From Lederbergia graminis (GTDB lineage Bacteria; Bacillota; Bacilli; Bacillales; Bacillaceae_C): a DNA stretch of 64,000 nt. Under the pieces are notes generated by a model that worked only from the letters and a program-made list of their open reading frames with translations, was not told where the DNA came from and ran no database searches. The number at the start of each line of letters is the position of its first letter. Position 1 is the stretch's first letter. Positions 17,653 to 26,838 of the stretch are shown one piece after another. The translations under genes were made by a program, and so were the position numbers. Where the stretch lies: contig NZ_JBHSMC010000025.1 in NCBI RefSeq assembly GCF_042655485.1, positions 62,001 through 126,000 on the forward strand, in the 5' to 3' direction.

Positions 17653-19263
17653 ATGGAGGCGTTTCCTATTAAAACGAATGTAGAAAGTGAAAAAAACGCT
17701 CGAATTAATCCACAATTCGAAAATGTATCAGTACATGACCCATCCATCATCAAAGTAGATGATACGTACTATGTATTTGGAACGCATGTTACTGCTGCTA
17801 AGTCAAAGGACCTCATGAAATGGACAAGGTTTACAAATGGTTATACAACACCAAATAACACATTATATGGCGATATGTCTGCAAATTTAGCAGAAACCTT
17901 CAAATGGGCTGGTGAGGATGACGCCAATTGTAAAGGTGGTTTTGGTGTATGGGCTCCTGAACCGTTTTGGAATAAAGATTACTTACATAAAGATGGAACA
18001 AAAGGTGCCTACATGTTGTACTATAGTGCTTCTTCTACACCGATTCGTTCTGCAATTGGTTTTGCGGTTGCAAAGGAAATTGAGGGACCTTATCAATATG
18101 TCGATACCCTCATTTATTCTGGTTTTACACGAGATGATGCGTATGATAAACGCAGTAATGTGAATAAAAAATGGTCAAATACGAATATTTTACAACTAAT
18201 AAAAGCTGGGGAAATTAAAAATAAGGATGCGAAAGTAGATTGGTTCCATCCCGATGGTGCTTACAATAATAGCATGTACCCTAATGCCATTGATGCCAAC
18301 TTATTCTATGACGAAACAGGTAAGCTATGGATGACATACGGCTCCTGGTCTGGTGGCATATTTATTCTAGAACTTGATAAAGAATCAGGAAGAGCTATCT
18401 ATCCTGGTGAAGATGGAGTAACGGAAGATGGAAGAATAATAGATCGCTATTTTGGTACGAAAATAGCAGGAGGGTATCGCAAATCCTGTGAAGGTCCATA
18501 TGTCTACTTTGATACAGAGACAAAATTCTATTATTTATTTGTTACCTATGGCTGGCTAGGAGCGAATGGCGAATATCAGATGAGGGTATTCCGTTCGAAG
18601 AAACCGGATGGTCCATATGTAGATATTTCAGGGCAAGATGCTGTACTTAAGCCAGAGCATGCTTTCATGGGAGTAGAAACAACCGATTTGAATGGTACCC
18701 ATGATACGGACCATGCGCCATTTGGAAATAAATTATTTGGTCATTTCCAATTTGTTGAGAATGTGGAGGAAGAAGTTGGATACAATTATGTGTCCTCAGG
18801 GCATAACTCTGTATATGTAGATGTAGAAAATAATCTTCGTCTATTAGTCTTTCATACACGTTTCTTAAATAGAGGGGAGCGCCATGAATTACGTATCCAC
18901 CAATTATTTATGAATGGAGACGCTTGGCCAGTTGTCGCACCTTCTCGTTATACAGGAGAGAGTTTACAAGAAATAAGAAAGGACCAAATTATTGGTACCT
19001 ATCAATTTGTGAATCATGAAAAAGATATCTCTAAAGTGGTGAAAAAAACAACCGCAATTACTTTACAGGAAGATGGAACAATTGCTGGATCTACACAAGG
19101 GTCATGGAAACTAATCAACAAGTATCAAGCCGAAATTAATATTGCTGGTCAAACATACAAAGGTGTGTTTTTACAACAATGGAATGAAGTAACGGAACAA
19201 GTGGACACAGCTTTTACTGCATTGTCTAATGAAGGAAAATCAATTTGGGGTATTCGTATATAA
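17653..19263 (+). CDS. GH43 arabinanase-like enzyme, paralogue of the giant protein's second catalytic domain
   Basis: From the ATG at 17653 the product has 536 residues: one GH43 propeller (VHDPSIIKVDDTYYVFGTH; NAIDANLFYD; SCEGPYVYFD) plus the same C-terminal beta domain as in the giant protein. It is strikingly similar to residues 1160-1664 of that protein and looks like a tandem duplication product. No signal peptide is visible, so it may be cytoplasmic. The frame reaches an ATG at 17563 (566 residues), but that start lies inside a terminator hairpin and lacks a ribosome site; neither start is strong. Probable role: hydrolysis of arabino-oligosaccharides. Confidence 0.85.
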   Translation: MEAFPIKTNVESEKNARINPQFENVSVHDPSIIKVDDTYYVFGTHVTAAKSKDLMKWTRFTNGYTTPNNTLYGDMSANLAETFKWAGEDDANCKGGFGVWAPEPFWNKDYLHKDGTKGAYMLYYSASSTPIRSAIGFAVAKEIEGPYQYVDTLIYSGFTRDDAYDKRSNVNKKWSNTNILQLIKAGEIKNKDAKVDWFHPDGAYNNSMYPNAIDANLFYDETGKLWMTYGSWSGGIFILELDKESGRAIYPGEDGVTEDGRIIDRYFGTKIAGGYRKSCEGPYVYFDTETKFYYLFVTYGWLGANGEYQMRVFRSKKPDGPYVDISGQDAVLKPEHAFMGVETTDLNGTHDTDHAPFGNKLFGHFQFVENVEEEVGYNYVSSGHNSVYVDVENNLRLLVFHTRFLNRGERHELRIHQLFMNGDAWPVVAPSRYTGESLQEIRKDQIIGTYQFVNHEKDISKVVKKTTAITLQEDGTIAGSTQGSWKLINKYQAEINIAGQTYKGVFLQQWNEVTEQVDTAFTALSNEGKSIWGIRI

Positions 19264-19299
19264 AAGTTTTCCATTTTCTATAACTAAGGAGTGATTAAA

Positions 19300-20190
19300 A
19301 TGATGTTTGCCGATAATTCTAGAGGTTATCCTTTTGCGAAGGATCCCGCAGTAGTAAAATTTGCGGGTAAGTATTTTTTATATTATTCAAAAGCACCTTC
19401 TGAAGACGGACGCTGGGGGATAGGCATTGCAGAAAGTTTTGATTTGGAGAACTGGGAAATTATTGGTGAGCTTCCTATGGAACAACTATGTGAACAAAAT
19501 GGGATATGTGCACCAGGCGCTATCGTCCTTCGAAATCAAGTTCATCTATTCTATCAAACATATGGGAACGGCAGTAAGGACGCTCTATGCCATGCCGTAT
19601 CAGAAGATGGCGTTACGTTTATAAAAGATGCTACGAATCCTGTTTTTTCACCAACAGGAGACTGGAATAATGGGAGAGCGATAGATGCGGATGTAGTTGT
19701 CCATGATGAAAAACTATTCATGTATTTTGCTACACGGGATCCAAAAGGGGAAGTGCAAATGCAAGGAGTTTGTACAGCACCGATAGATTCAGAATTTGCA
19801 CGAACAGACTGGACTCAAGTTTGTACAGAGTCTATTCTGAAACCAGAGTTAGACTGGGAACAAGATTGCATAGAAGCTGCAGCAATGTGTAAACGAGACG
19901 GGATATTATATATGTTTTACGCAGGAGCGTATAACAATGCACCACAACAAATTGGGTGCGCTGTGAGTAAAGATGGCATTCATTTTGAACGACTTTTTGA
20001 AGAACCTTTACTACGAAATGGTGCGCCTGGTAGTTGGAACTCTAGCGAATCGGGTCACCCTTTCTTATTTGAAGATGGCGACAAAACATACTTATTCTTT
20101 CAAGGGAATAACGACATGGGGAAAACATGGTATCTTTCCAAAGTGGAAATTGGTTGGGAAGATGGAGTGCCTTATGTTATGAATGAATAA
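19300..20190 (+). CDS. Five-bladed beta-propeller glycosidase (GH43-like)
   Basis: A 296-residue protein without signal peptide. Repeated blade motifs and three acidic residues placed as in GH43/GH32/GH130-like propellers are visible (Asp in FAKDPAVVKF, Asp in RAIDADVVV, Glu in CIEAAAMCK). It begins 36 bp after the preceding GH43 gene, so the two are probably co-transcribed. The ATG at 19300 is chosen because AAGGAG lies 8 bases before it; a GTG at 19291 is too close. Probably an intracellular exo-enzyme on arabinose-containing oligosaccharides. The exact family and specificity are uncertain. Confidence 0.7.
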   Translation: MMFADNSRGYPFAKDPAVVKFAGKYFLYYSKAPSEDGRWGIGIAESFDLENWEIIGELPMEQLCEQNGICAPGAIVLRNQVHLFYQTYGNGSKDALCHAVSEDGVTFIKDATNPVFSPTGDWNNGRAIDADVVVHDEKLFMYFATRDPKGEVQMQGVCTAPIDSEFARTDWTQVCTESILKPELDWEQDCIEAAAMCKRDGILYMFYAGAYNNAPQQIGCAVSKDGIHFERLFEEPLLRNGAPGSWNSSESGHPFLFEDGDKTYLFFQGNNDMGKTWYLSKVEIGWEDGVPYVMNE

Positions 20191-20202
20191 GAATGAATTC
20201 TA

Positions 20203-20237
20203 TTAAAGTAATGGGGGTAGCACCTCCATTACTTTAA
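20203..20237. terminator. Bidirectional terminator between convergent genes
   Basis: Inverted repeat TTAAAGTAATGG / CCATTACTTTAA with T-runs on both strands, between the plus-strand glycosidase and the minus-strand AraC gene, overlapping the stop codon of the latter. Confidence 0.7.
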
Positions 20238-21094
20238 TAAAATCTCTCATTTATATACGTGGTTGGTGGGACACCTGTAACTTTTTTAAACACTCTACTA
20301 AAATAAAATGGATTGGAAAATCCTAACGCATCACTTACCTCAGAAACATTTCCTTCTTTTTTCTTGAACATTTCGATTGCCTTTTCGATTAACAGTTCAT
20401 TTTGAAATCTTTTTACACTCATGCCCGTTTGCTTCTTAAATAAAGTAGATAGATATGCATAGTTCATACCAAGTGTCTCAGCAATCTCTTCACCTGTAAG
20501 ATTGTGCTTAGAATTCCTCATTAAATCAATCATTTGGTTCACAACATAATGTTTATTCGCTTCTTGATTCTTTTCCAATTGATTAGAGTACAATTCTGTG
20601 AAAAATTGATATGCAGCAATCGATAAATGTAAAGGGCGCATTGGTAACGGTTGTTCATACATAGAGACCAGTTTCTGTAATTTAGCTGCCATATATTCCA
20701 CATTTGTAATATCTCCATGAATAGGAAAGCTTATCTTAGAATCATAGACATCCTCGTAAATTAATGAAGTTTGCGTCAAATGATTATACTCGGGTTTATC
20801 TCCAATTACAGTAGGAGCTTGATAGAAATGAATGTAAAACCACTTTGTTCCAGGATGATAGTGTTTCGTTCCCCAATGAGTATTGTTTTTCCTCAAAAAA
20901 AGATATGAGCCTTTTTTTACACTATACTCTACACCGTTTTCGCAAACATAAATACACCCTTCTACGACAAAAACAAATACATGGATTTTCTCCATTTTTC
21001 GATTAGGGTGTGTGAACTCTCCATTTGTGTCATACATGTATCCGGTTTCTCGAACGAGAGGTAGTGAATGGATAGGTAACTGAAAATGATGCAT
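20234..21094 (-). CDS. AraC family transcriptional regulator
   Basis: A 286-residue regulator with an N-terminal cupin-like sugar-sensing domain and a C-terminal double helix-turn-helix. The second motif reads GFSNPFYFSRVFKKVTGVPP, the AraC signature. The reading frame extends upstream to 21268, but the ATG at 21094 has AAAGGTG six bases before it and gives a normal N-terminus. It is divergent from the GH43-GH146 genes at 21232-24413, which it probably controls through the roughly 140-bp gap. Confidence 0.9.
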   Translation of the reverse strand: MHHFQLPIHSLPLVRETGYMYDTNGEFTHPNRKMEKIHVFVFVVEGCIYVCENGVEYSVKKGSYLFLRKNNTHWGTKHYHPGTKWFYIHFYQAPTVIGDKPEYNHLTQTSLIYEDVYDSKISFPIHGDITNVEYMAAKLQKLVSMYEQPLPMRPLHLSIAAYQFFTELYSNQLEKNQEANKHYVVNQMIDLMRNSKHNLTGEEIAETLGMNYAYLSTLFKKQTGMSVKRFQNELLIEKAIEMFKKKEGNVSEVSDALGFSNPFYFSRVFKKVTGVPPTTYINERFY

Positions 21095-21231
21095 CGACAT
21101 CACCTTTGTTCTTTTTATTAAACGTACCATAAAATCTAAAAAAAGGATATGTATTCTGTGAGATTGTGAATTCAAAATAGCTCTCTTGCACGTGATAATA
21201 GAATTATAGTGTAAAAAAGGTGGGGGAGTAT

Positions 21232-22101
21232 ATGTTGAAAAGCCAGGATATTCGTATTCGAGATCCATTTATCTTACCAATTGCAGAGAGCCAAACCTAT
21301 TATTTATACGGGACGACAGATGTAAATCCTTGGAACGGTACAGCAGTTGGCTTTGATGTGTATAAAAGTAAGGACTTAGAAAATTGGGAAGGGCCATTTC
21401 CAGTCTTCCGTCCAGATGAGGATTTTTGGGCAGACCAAAATTTTTGGGCGCCTGAAGTTCATGTTTATAAGGAAAAGTATTATATGTTTGCTAGTTTCAA
21501 AGCAGATGATAAATGCCGTGGAACGCAAATACTAGTTGCTGATGGTCCACAAGGTCCATTTCAACCGTTAACAAATGAGCCGGTAACACCTAGGGATTGG
21601 GAATGTTTAGATGGAACACTTTTCATCGATGAACAGGAACGTCCATGGATGGTTTTCTGTCATGAATGGGTACAAGTGAAGGATGGAAAGATGTGTGCCA
21701 TCCAACTTTCCGATGATTTGAAAACAGCTGTAAGTGAGCCAGTTGTATTTTTCCAAGCAAGCGGGGCAAGCTGGAGCAGTTTCACCGGAGACGGTAATTG
21801 TATAACAGATGGGCCATTTCTATATCGAAACCAACAGGAAGAATTACTCATACTTTGGTCTAGCTTTGGAGAAAAAGGGTACGCCATTGGTACTGCACGT
21901 TCCCACTCAGGAGAAATCACAGGTCCGTGGGTACACGACGAAGAGGCATTATTCGATACAGATGGTGGTCATGGCATGTTGTTCCACAGTTTTTCAGGGC
22001 AACTAATGCTCACAATCCACGCACCAAATAATTCGCCGATGGAACGACCAGTATTTTTCAAAATAAAAGAAGTAGATGGCAATCTAATATTACAAGATTA
22101 A
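21232..22101 (+). CDS. GH43 family glycosidase, probable alpha-L-arabinofuranosidase
   Basis: A 290-residue intracellular propeller protein. It begins with IRIRDPFILPI (catalytic base Asp) and has NFWAPEVHVY and LDGTLFIDE, typical GH43 features. At the position of the usual EGP general acid it reads ITDGPFLYR; I believe this TDGPF form is common in one GH43 branch, so it may be a subfamily trait. The ATG at 21232 follows GGTGGGGGAG; a GTG at 21220 lies within that ribosome site. It sits 17 bp before the GH146 gene, forming a two-gene operon divergent from the AraC regulator. Confidence 0.82.
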   Translation: MLKSQDIRIRDPFILPIAESQTYYLYGTTDVNPWNGTAVGFDVYKSKDLENWEGPFPVFRPDEDFWADQNFWAPEVHVYKEKYYMFASFKADDKCRGTQILVADGPQGPFQPLTNEPVTPRDWECLDGTLFIDEQERPWMVFCHEWVQVKDGKMCAIQLSDDLKTAVSEPVVFFQASGASWSSFTGDGNCITDGPFLYRNQQEELLILWSSFGEKGYAIGTARSHSGEITGPWVHDEEALFDTDGGHGMLFHSFSGQLMLTIHAPNNSPMERPVFFKIKEVDGNLILQD

Positions 22102-22118
22102 TAGAGGAGTGAAGGATA

Positions 22119-24413
22119 ATGGAACATACATTAAATAGAGAAAAGACAATACTGCTAGATGGTTTATTTAAGCGCTCTCAAGAAAAAGGAAAAGAGTATT
22201 TATTGTACTTAGATGTAGATCGGTTGATTGCACCTTGTTATGAAGCTATTAATCTCACGCCGAAGCAACCACGCTATGGGGGTTGGGAAGCGAAGCAAAT
22301 TGCCGGTCATTCTGTCGGTCACTGGTTGTCAGCTGCAGCTACAATGTATACGGTTACAAATGATGAAGCATTACGTGCAAAAGTAGAATATGCGGTAAAT
22401 GAGCTTGCGCATGTGCAAAGCTTTGATGCAGATGGGTATGTAAGTGGCTTTCCACGTGATTGTTTTGATCGTGTATTTACAGGAACGTTTGAGGTACAAG
22501 CTTTTGGCCTTGGTGGTAGTTGGGTACCTTGGTACAGCATACACAAAATTTATGCAGGGTTAATCGATGTTTACACACTAATGGGGAATGAAAAGGCATT
22601 AGATGTTGTAGTGAAACTAGCAAATTGGGCGAAGCGTGGTACGGATAATTTGAGTGATGAGCAATTTCAACGCATGCTAATTTGTGAGCATGGTGGAATG
22701 AACGAGGTGATGGCAGACCTCTACAATATTACTAAAAACAAAGGTTATCTAGAGCTGGCAATTCGTTTCTGTCATAACGAAATCTTAGATCCGCTTGCGG
22801 AAGGAATTGATCAATTAGAAGGAAGACACGCGAATACACAAATCCCGAAAGTAATCGGAGCTGCGAAAATATATGATATTACTGGAGAAGAAAAATATAA
22901 GCAAATGGCTGTGTTTTTCTGGGAACAAGTGACGAAGAAACGCTCTTATATTATTGGTGGAAATAGTGCTTATGAGCATTTCGGACAACCAAATCAAGAA
23001 AAGCTGGGTGTTCAAACTGCGGAAACATGTAATACGTATAACATGCTCATTTTAACGGAACTTTTATATAACTGGGAACAAAAAGCAGAGTATATGGATT
23101 ATTACGAACGAGCATTGTACAACCATATTCTAGCATCACAAGATCCTGATTCTGGAATGAAAATGTATTTTATTCCAACACAGCCTGGCCACTTTAAGAT
23201 TTATAACTCTCCAGATAATTCTTTCTGGTGTTGTACAGGAACAGGAATGGAAAACCCAGCACGTTATAATCGCAATATTTACTACCATACAGAGAATACA
23301 TTATATGTGAATTTATTCATTGCATCAGAATGGACAAGTGTGGATGGTGATTTTTCAGTAAAACAAGTAACTGACTTCCCGAATTCAGAACTAGTTAACC
23401 TAGAAATTGTACAAGCTAGTTCAGCAGTAAAATCTGTGAAAGTCCGTGTTCCGTATTGGGTTGCAGGTGCTGTCACCGTGACATTGAATGGAGAAAATAT
23501 TGCAGTTGAAGCTGTTGATGGCTATATTACGTTTTCCCGCACATGGAATACCGGGGACTCTATTGCAATAAACTTCCCAATGGGACTACACACATATGAA
23601 GCAAAAGATGACCCTAATAAGGTTGGTATTTTATATGGACCAGTTGTGTTAGCTGGTGCTCTTGGTAATAAGGACTTCCCGGAAACAGATATATTAGACG
23701 ATCACATGAAGCTGGATAACCATCCACTTATAAATGTTCCGGATTTAGTCGCAGATAAAAATGATATAGCAAGTTGGATCACACGTGTAGAAGAGGATGC
23801 TTTAAAATTTGAAACGGCTGCGGTTGGACAACCAGGAGACGTAAAAGTAACGCTCATTCCTTTTTATGAACTTCACCACCAACGTTATACAATTTATTGG
23901 AATATTTTAGATGAAGAAACATATAAGAACTTTGTGGATGAAGAACAGGAACGTGTGAAAAAACTACAAAGAATCACGGTTGACTATGTTCAACCTGGAG
24001 AACAACAACCAGAAATTGAACACGATTTCCAATCAGAAAACTCTTACGCAGGTTATTTGAATATTGCTCAAAGAAGTTGGCGTGATAGCCGTGATGGCGG
24101 GCACTTCAGTTATAAAATGACAGTTAAGCCAGAACAACAAATGTACTTGCAAGTTACGTATTTTGATGGTGACAGAGCCATGTTCTTCAATGGTAAGTGG
24201 TATGAAAGAAAGTTTGATATTTTAATAGATGGTAAAAAACTAGCAGAACATAAACTAGATGGTAAGCGCACGGACCGCCTTTATGATGTTAGCTATAAAA
24301 TTCCTGCTGATTGGATAGAAGGGAAAGACAAAATCGAGGTCAAGTTTACATCAGAAGAAGGAAAAGTATCCGGAGGAATATTCGGTGTAAGAATAACGAA
24401 CGAAAAAGAATGA
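22119..24413 (+). CDS. Beta-L-arabinofuranosidase, GH146-like
   Basis: A 764-residue cytoplasmic protein of the DUF1680-derived clan. The (alpha/alpha)6-barrel part carries AETCNTYNM (Glu302, Cys304) and FWCCTGTGMEN (Cys371, Cys372). These match the zinc-bound Cys/Glu centre in which a cysteine acts as nucleophile in GH127/GH146 retaining beta-L-arabinofuranosidases; the WCCTGTG form is typical of GH146. C-terminal beta-sandwich domains follow. Starts behind AGAGGAG. Together with GH127 at 26839 it points to beta-L-arabinofuranosyl linkages as in arabinan decorations or hydroxyproline-rich glycoproteins. Confidence 0.88.
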   Translation: MEHTLNREKTILLDGLFKRSQEKGKEYLLYLDVDRLIAPCYEAINLTPKQPRYGGWEAKQIAGHSVGHWLSAAATMYTVTNDEALRAKVEYAVNELAHVQSFDADGYVSGFPRDCFDRVFTGTFEVQAFGLGGSWVPWYSIHKIYAGLIDVYTLMGNEKALDVVVKLANWAKRGTDNLSDEQFQRMLICEHGGMNEVMADLYNITKNKGYLELAIRFCHNEILDPLAEGIDQLEGRHANTQIPKVIGAAKIYDITGEEKYKQMAVFFWEQVTKKRSYIIGGNSAYEHFGQPNQEKLGVQTAETCNTYNMLILTELLYNWEQKAEYMDYYERALYNHILASQDPDSGMKMYFIPTQPGHFKIYNSPDNSFWCCTGTGMENPARYNRNIYYHTENTLYVNLFIASEWTSVDGDFSVKQVTDFPNSELVNLEIVQASSAVKSVKVRVPYWVAGAVTVTLNGENIAVEAVDGYITFSRTWNTGDSIAINFPMGLHTYEAKDDPNKVGILYGPVVLAGALGNKDFPETDILDDHMKLDNHPLINVPDLVADKNDIASWITRVEEDALKFETAAVGQPGDVKVTLIPFYELHHQRYTIYWNILDEETYKNFVDEEQERVKKLQRITVDYVQPGEQQPEIEHDFQSENSYAGYLNIAQRSWRDSRDGGHFSYKMTVKPEQQMYLQVTYFDGDRAMFFNGKWYERKFDILIDGKKLAEHKLDGKRTDRLYDVSYKIPADWIEGKDKIEVKFTSEEGKVSGGIFGVRITNEKE

Positions 24414-24427
24414 TTTAGTGGAAAATT

Positions 24428-25190
24428 GACTCCCTCAAAGCTAGAAAAGATGCAAAAAGGGAATCAAACGTCGCGAATGATTCCCTCCAAGCAGAAAATA
24501 TTTCAAGACGGGAATCAAAGTCGTCCAATGATTCCCTCTGAAGCGAGAAAAAACGCAAACGGGAATCAAACGTCGCGAATGATTCCCTCCAAACAGAAAA
24601 AATTCCAAAACGGGAATCAAAGTCGTCCAATGATTCCCTCTGAAGTGAAAAAAATCGGAAATGGGAATCAAACGTCGCGAATGATTCCCTTCAAGCAGAA
24701 AAAATTCCAAAAAGGGAATCAAAGTCGTCCAATGATTCCCTCTGAAGTGAAAAAAATCGGAAACGGGAATCAAACGTCGCGAATGATTCCCTCCAAGCAG
24801 AAAAAATTCCAAAACGGGAATCAAAGTCGTCCAATGATTCCCTCTGAAGAGAAAAAAATTGGAAACGGGAATCAAACGTCGCGAATGATTCCCTCTAAGC
24901 AGAAAAAATACCAAAACGGGAATCAAAGCCGTCCAATGATTCCCTCTGAAATGAAAAAAATCGGAAACGGGAATCAAACGTCGCGAATGATTCCCTTCAA
25001 GCAGAAGCAATTCCAAAATGGGAATCAAAGCCGTTCAATGATTCCCTCTGGAGCAAGAAAAATCGCAAACGGGAGTCAAACAACGCGAATGATTCCCTCC
25101 AAGTCGAAAAAATTCCAAAAAGGGAATCAAAGTCGTCCAATGATTCCCCCTAAGTAAGAAAAAACACCAAAATCGGATTCAAAATCAATC
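24428..25190. repeat. Tandem array of 14 hairpin units, 51-bp period, two alternating types
   Basis: GGGAATCA...TGATTCCC palindromic units of 27 bp start at 24459, 24510, 24561, 24612, 24663, 24714, 24765, 24816, 24867, 24918, 24969, 25020, 25071 and 25122, exactly 51 bp apart. Loops alternate between an AACGTCGCGA type and an AAGTCGTCCA type, so the higher-order period is 102 bp. Degenerate half-units flank the array (24428-24435 and about 25173). Arms are almost invariant (one GGGAGTCA). The 24-bp spacers also alternate and vary slightly. Because 51 is a multiple of 3, long reading frames appear on both strands; I regard them as non-coding. Confidence 0.9.
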
Positions 25191-25209
25191 TATATAAGGA
25201 GGAAACCAT

Positions 25210-26724
25210 ATGTCATTCAAAGTTGCTTTTATTGGTGCAGGTAGTATTGGCTTTACGCGTGGATTGTTGAAGGATTTGCTCGCAGTACCAGAATTCGCAA
25301 ACATTGAAGTTGCATTTACGGACATTAATGAACGTAATTTAGACATGGTCACACAGCTCTGCCAACGTGATATCGATGAGAATGGGTTGCATATTAAAAT
25401 CCATGCAACACTTGATAGAAGAGAGGCGTTCCGAAATGCGAAATACATTTTTTCAGTTGTGCGTATTGGTGGCCTTGAAGCGTTCCAAACAGATATTGAC
25501 ATACCATTGAAATACGGTATCGATCAGTGTGTGGGCGATACATTGTGTGCTGGCGGTATTATGTATGGTCAGCGTGGTATCGCAGAAATGCTAGAAATAT
25601 GTAAAGACATCCGCGAAGTTGCTGCTCCTGATGTACTTTTACTTAATTATGCGAATCCAATGGCGATGATTACGTGGGCATGTAATAAATATGGTGGCGT
25701 GAATACGATTGGTCTCTGTCATGGTGTGCAGCATGGTCATTGGCAAATAGCGGATGTGCTTGGCTTGAAACAAGAAGAAGTAGATGTCATTTGTGCAGGT
25801 ATTAACCATCAAACATGGTACATCAGTATCAAACATAAAGGGGAAGATTTAACAGATAAATTACTCCCTGCATTTGAACAACACCCGGAATATAGCAAAA
25901 CGGAAAAAGTGCGCATTGATATGTTGCGTAGATTTGGTTATTACAGTACGGAATCCAATGGTCATTTAAGTGAATATGTACCTTGGTATCGTAAGCGTCC
26001 AGAAGAGATTAAAGACTGGATTGATCTTGGCGTTTGGATAAATGGGGAAACAGGTGGATATTTACGTGTTTGTACAGAAGGAAGAAATTGGTTTGAAACA
26101 GATTTTCCAAACTGGTTAAAAGATAAACCATTTGAATATAAACAAGAGAATCGCAGTAAGGAACATGGCTCCTATATTATTGAAGGATTAGAAACAGGCA
26201 GAGTATATCGTGGGCATTTCAATGTTGTTAACAATGGTGTGATCTCAAACCTACCGGATGATGCCATTATTGAAGCACCTGGTTATGTTGATCGAAATGG
26301 GATTAATATGACACAAGTAGGTGAATTACCTCTTGGACCAGCTGCAGTTTGTAATGTGAGTATTTCCGTTCAACGTCTTGCAGTAGAAGCAGCAGTTAAT
26401 GGTGACGACTTTTTATTACGCCAAGCGATGATGATGGATCCATTAACTGGGGCTGTTTGTAACCCGAAGGAAATATGGCAAATGGTCGATGAATTCCTTG
26501 TTGCTCAAGAGAAATGGTTGCCGCAATATACAGAAGCAATTGCTGCTGCTAAGGAAAGGCTGGAATTAGGAGACTTACTCCCAACAAAAGATAATTACAC
26601 TGGTGCTGCCCGTATAAAAGTTAAGTCAGTCGAGGAGATGGCGGAAGACCGCGAAGCCGCAAATAAAAATGCCGGAGAAGCCGACAAAGCTCAAGAAAGA
26701 CCAGCTGAAGCTATAGAAAAGTAA
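25210..26724 (+). CDS. GH4 alpha-galactosidase/alpha-galacturonidase (MelA/LplD-like)
   Basis: A 504-residue NAD- and Mn-dependent GH4 enzyme. The Rossmann start is VAFIGAGSIGFTRGL; metal ligands are Cys170 in LCHGVQ and His200 in GINHQTWY. GH4 enzymes cleave by oxidation-elimination in the cytoplasm. The sequence type fits the alpha-galactosidase/alpha-galacturonidase branch rather than 6-phospho-glucosidases, so pectin-derived alpha-linked galacturonate or galactose is a likely target. A charged C-terminal tail of about 40 residues extends past the fold. Start ATG behind AAGGAGG, just after the hairpin array. Confidence 0.88.
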   Translation: MSFKVAFIGAGSIGFTRGLLKDLLAVPEFANIEVAFTDINERNLDMVTQLCQRDIDENGLHIKIHATLDRREAFRNAKYIFSVVRIGGLEAFQTDIDIPLKYGIDQCVGDTLCAGGIMYGQRGIAEMLEICKDIREVAAPDVLLLNYANPMAMITWACNKYGGVNTIGLCHGVQHGHWQIADVLGLKQEEVDVICAGINHQTWYISIKHKGEDLTDKLLPAFEQHPEYSKTEKVRIDMLRRFGYYSTESNGHLSEYVPWYRKRPEEIKDWIDLGVWINGETGGYLRVCTEGRNWFETDFPNWLKDKPFEYKQENRSKEHGSYIIEGLETGRVYRGHFNVVNNGVISNLPDDAIIEAPGYVDRNGINMTQVGELPLGPAAVCNVSISVQRLAVEAAVNGDDFLLRQAMMMDPLTGAVCNPKEIWQMVDEFLVAQEKWLPQYTEAIAAAKERLELGDLLPTKDNYTGAARIKVKSVEEMAEDREAANKNAGEADKAQERPAEAIEK

Positions 26725-26838
26725 TGTAAGTATTAAAAAAATGCTACTAGAATAACACAATCACAACCACAGATAGAATTGCAGAAATACAGGTATGATC
26801 CTTTTTTAAATTAAACCAATTCGAAAGGTGGATTCACG

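Noticed and set aside
24426..25157. A 243-codon plus-strand frame of 17-residue repeats (and a long minus-strand frame) through the hairpin array
   Set aside because: The 51-bp period is a multiple of three, so any stop-free unit gives long open frames on both strands. There is no ribosome site, the start would be TTG, and the conserved part is the DNA palindrome rather than one reading frame.
24428..25190. CRISPR array
   Set aside because: Spacers are not unique; they alternate between two nearly constant sequences, and no cas genes are present.
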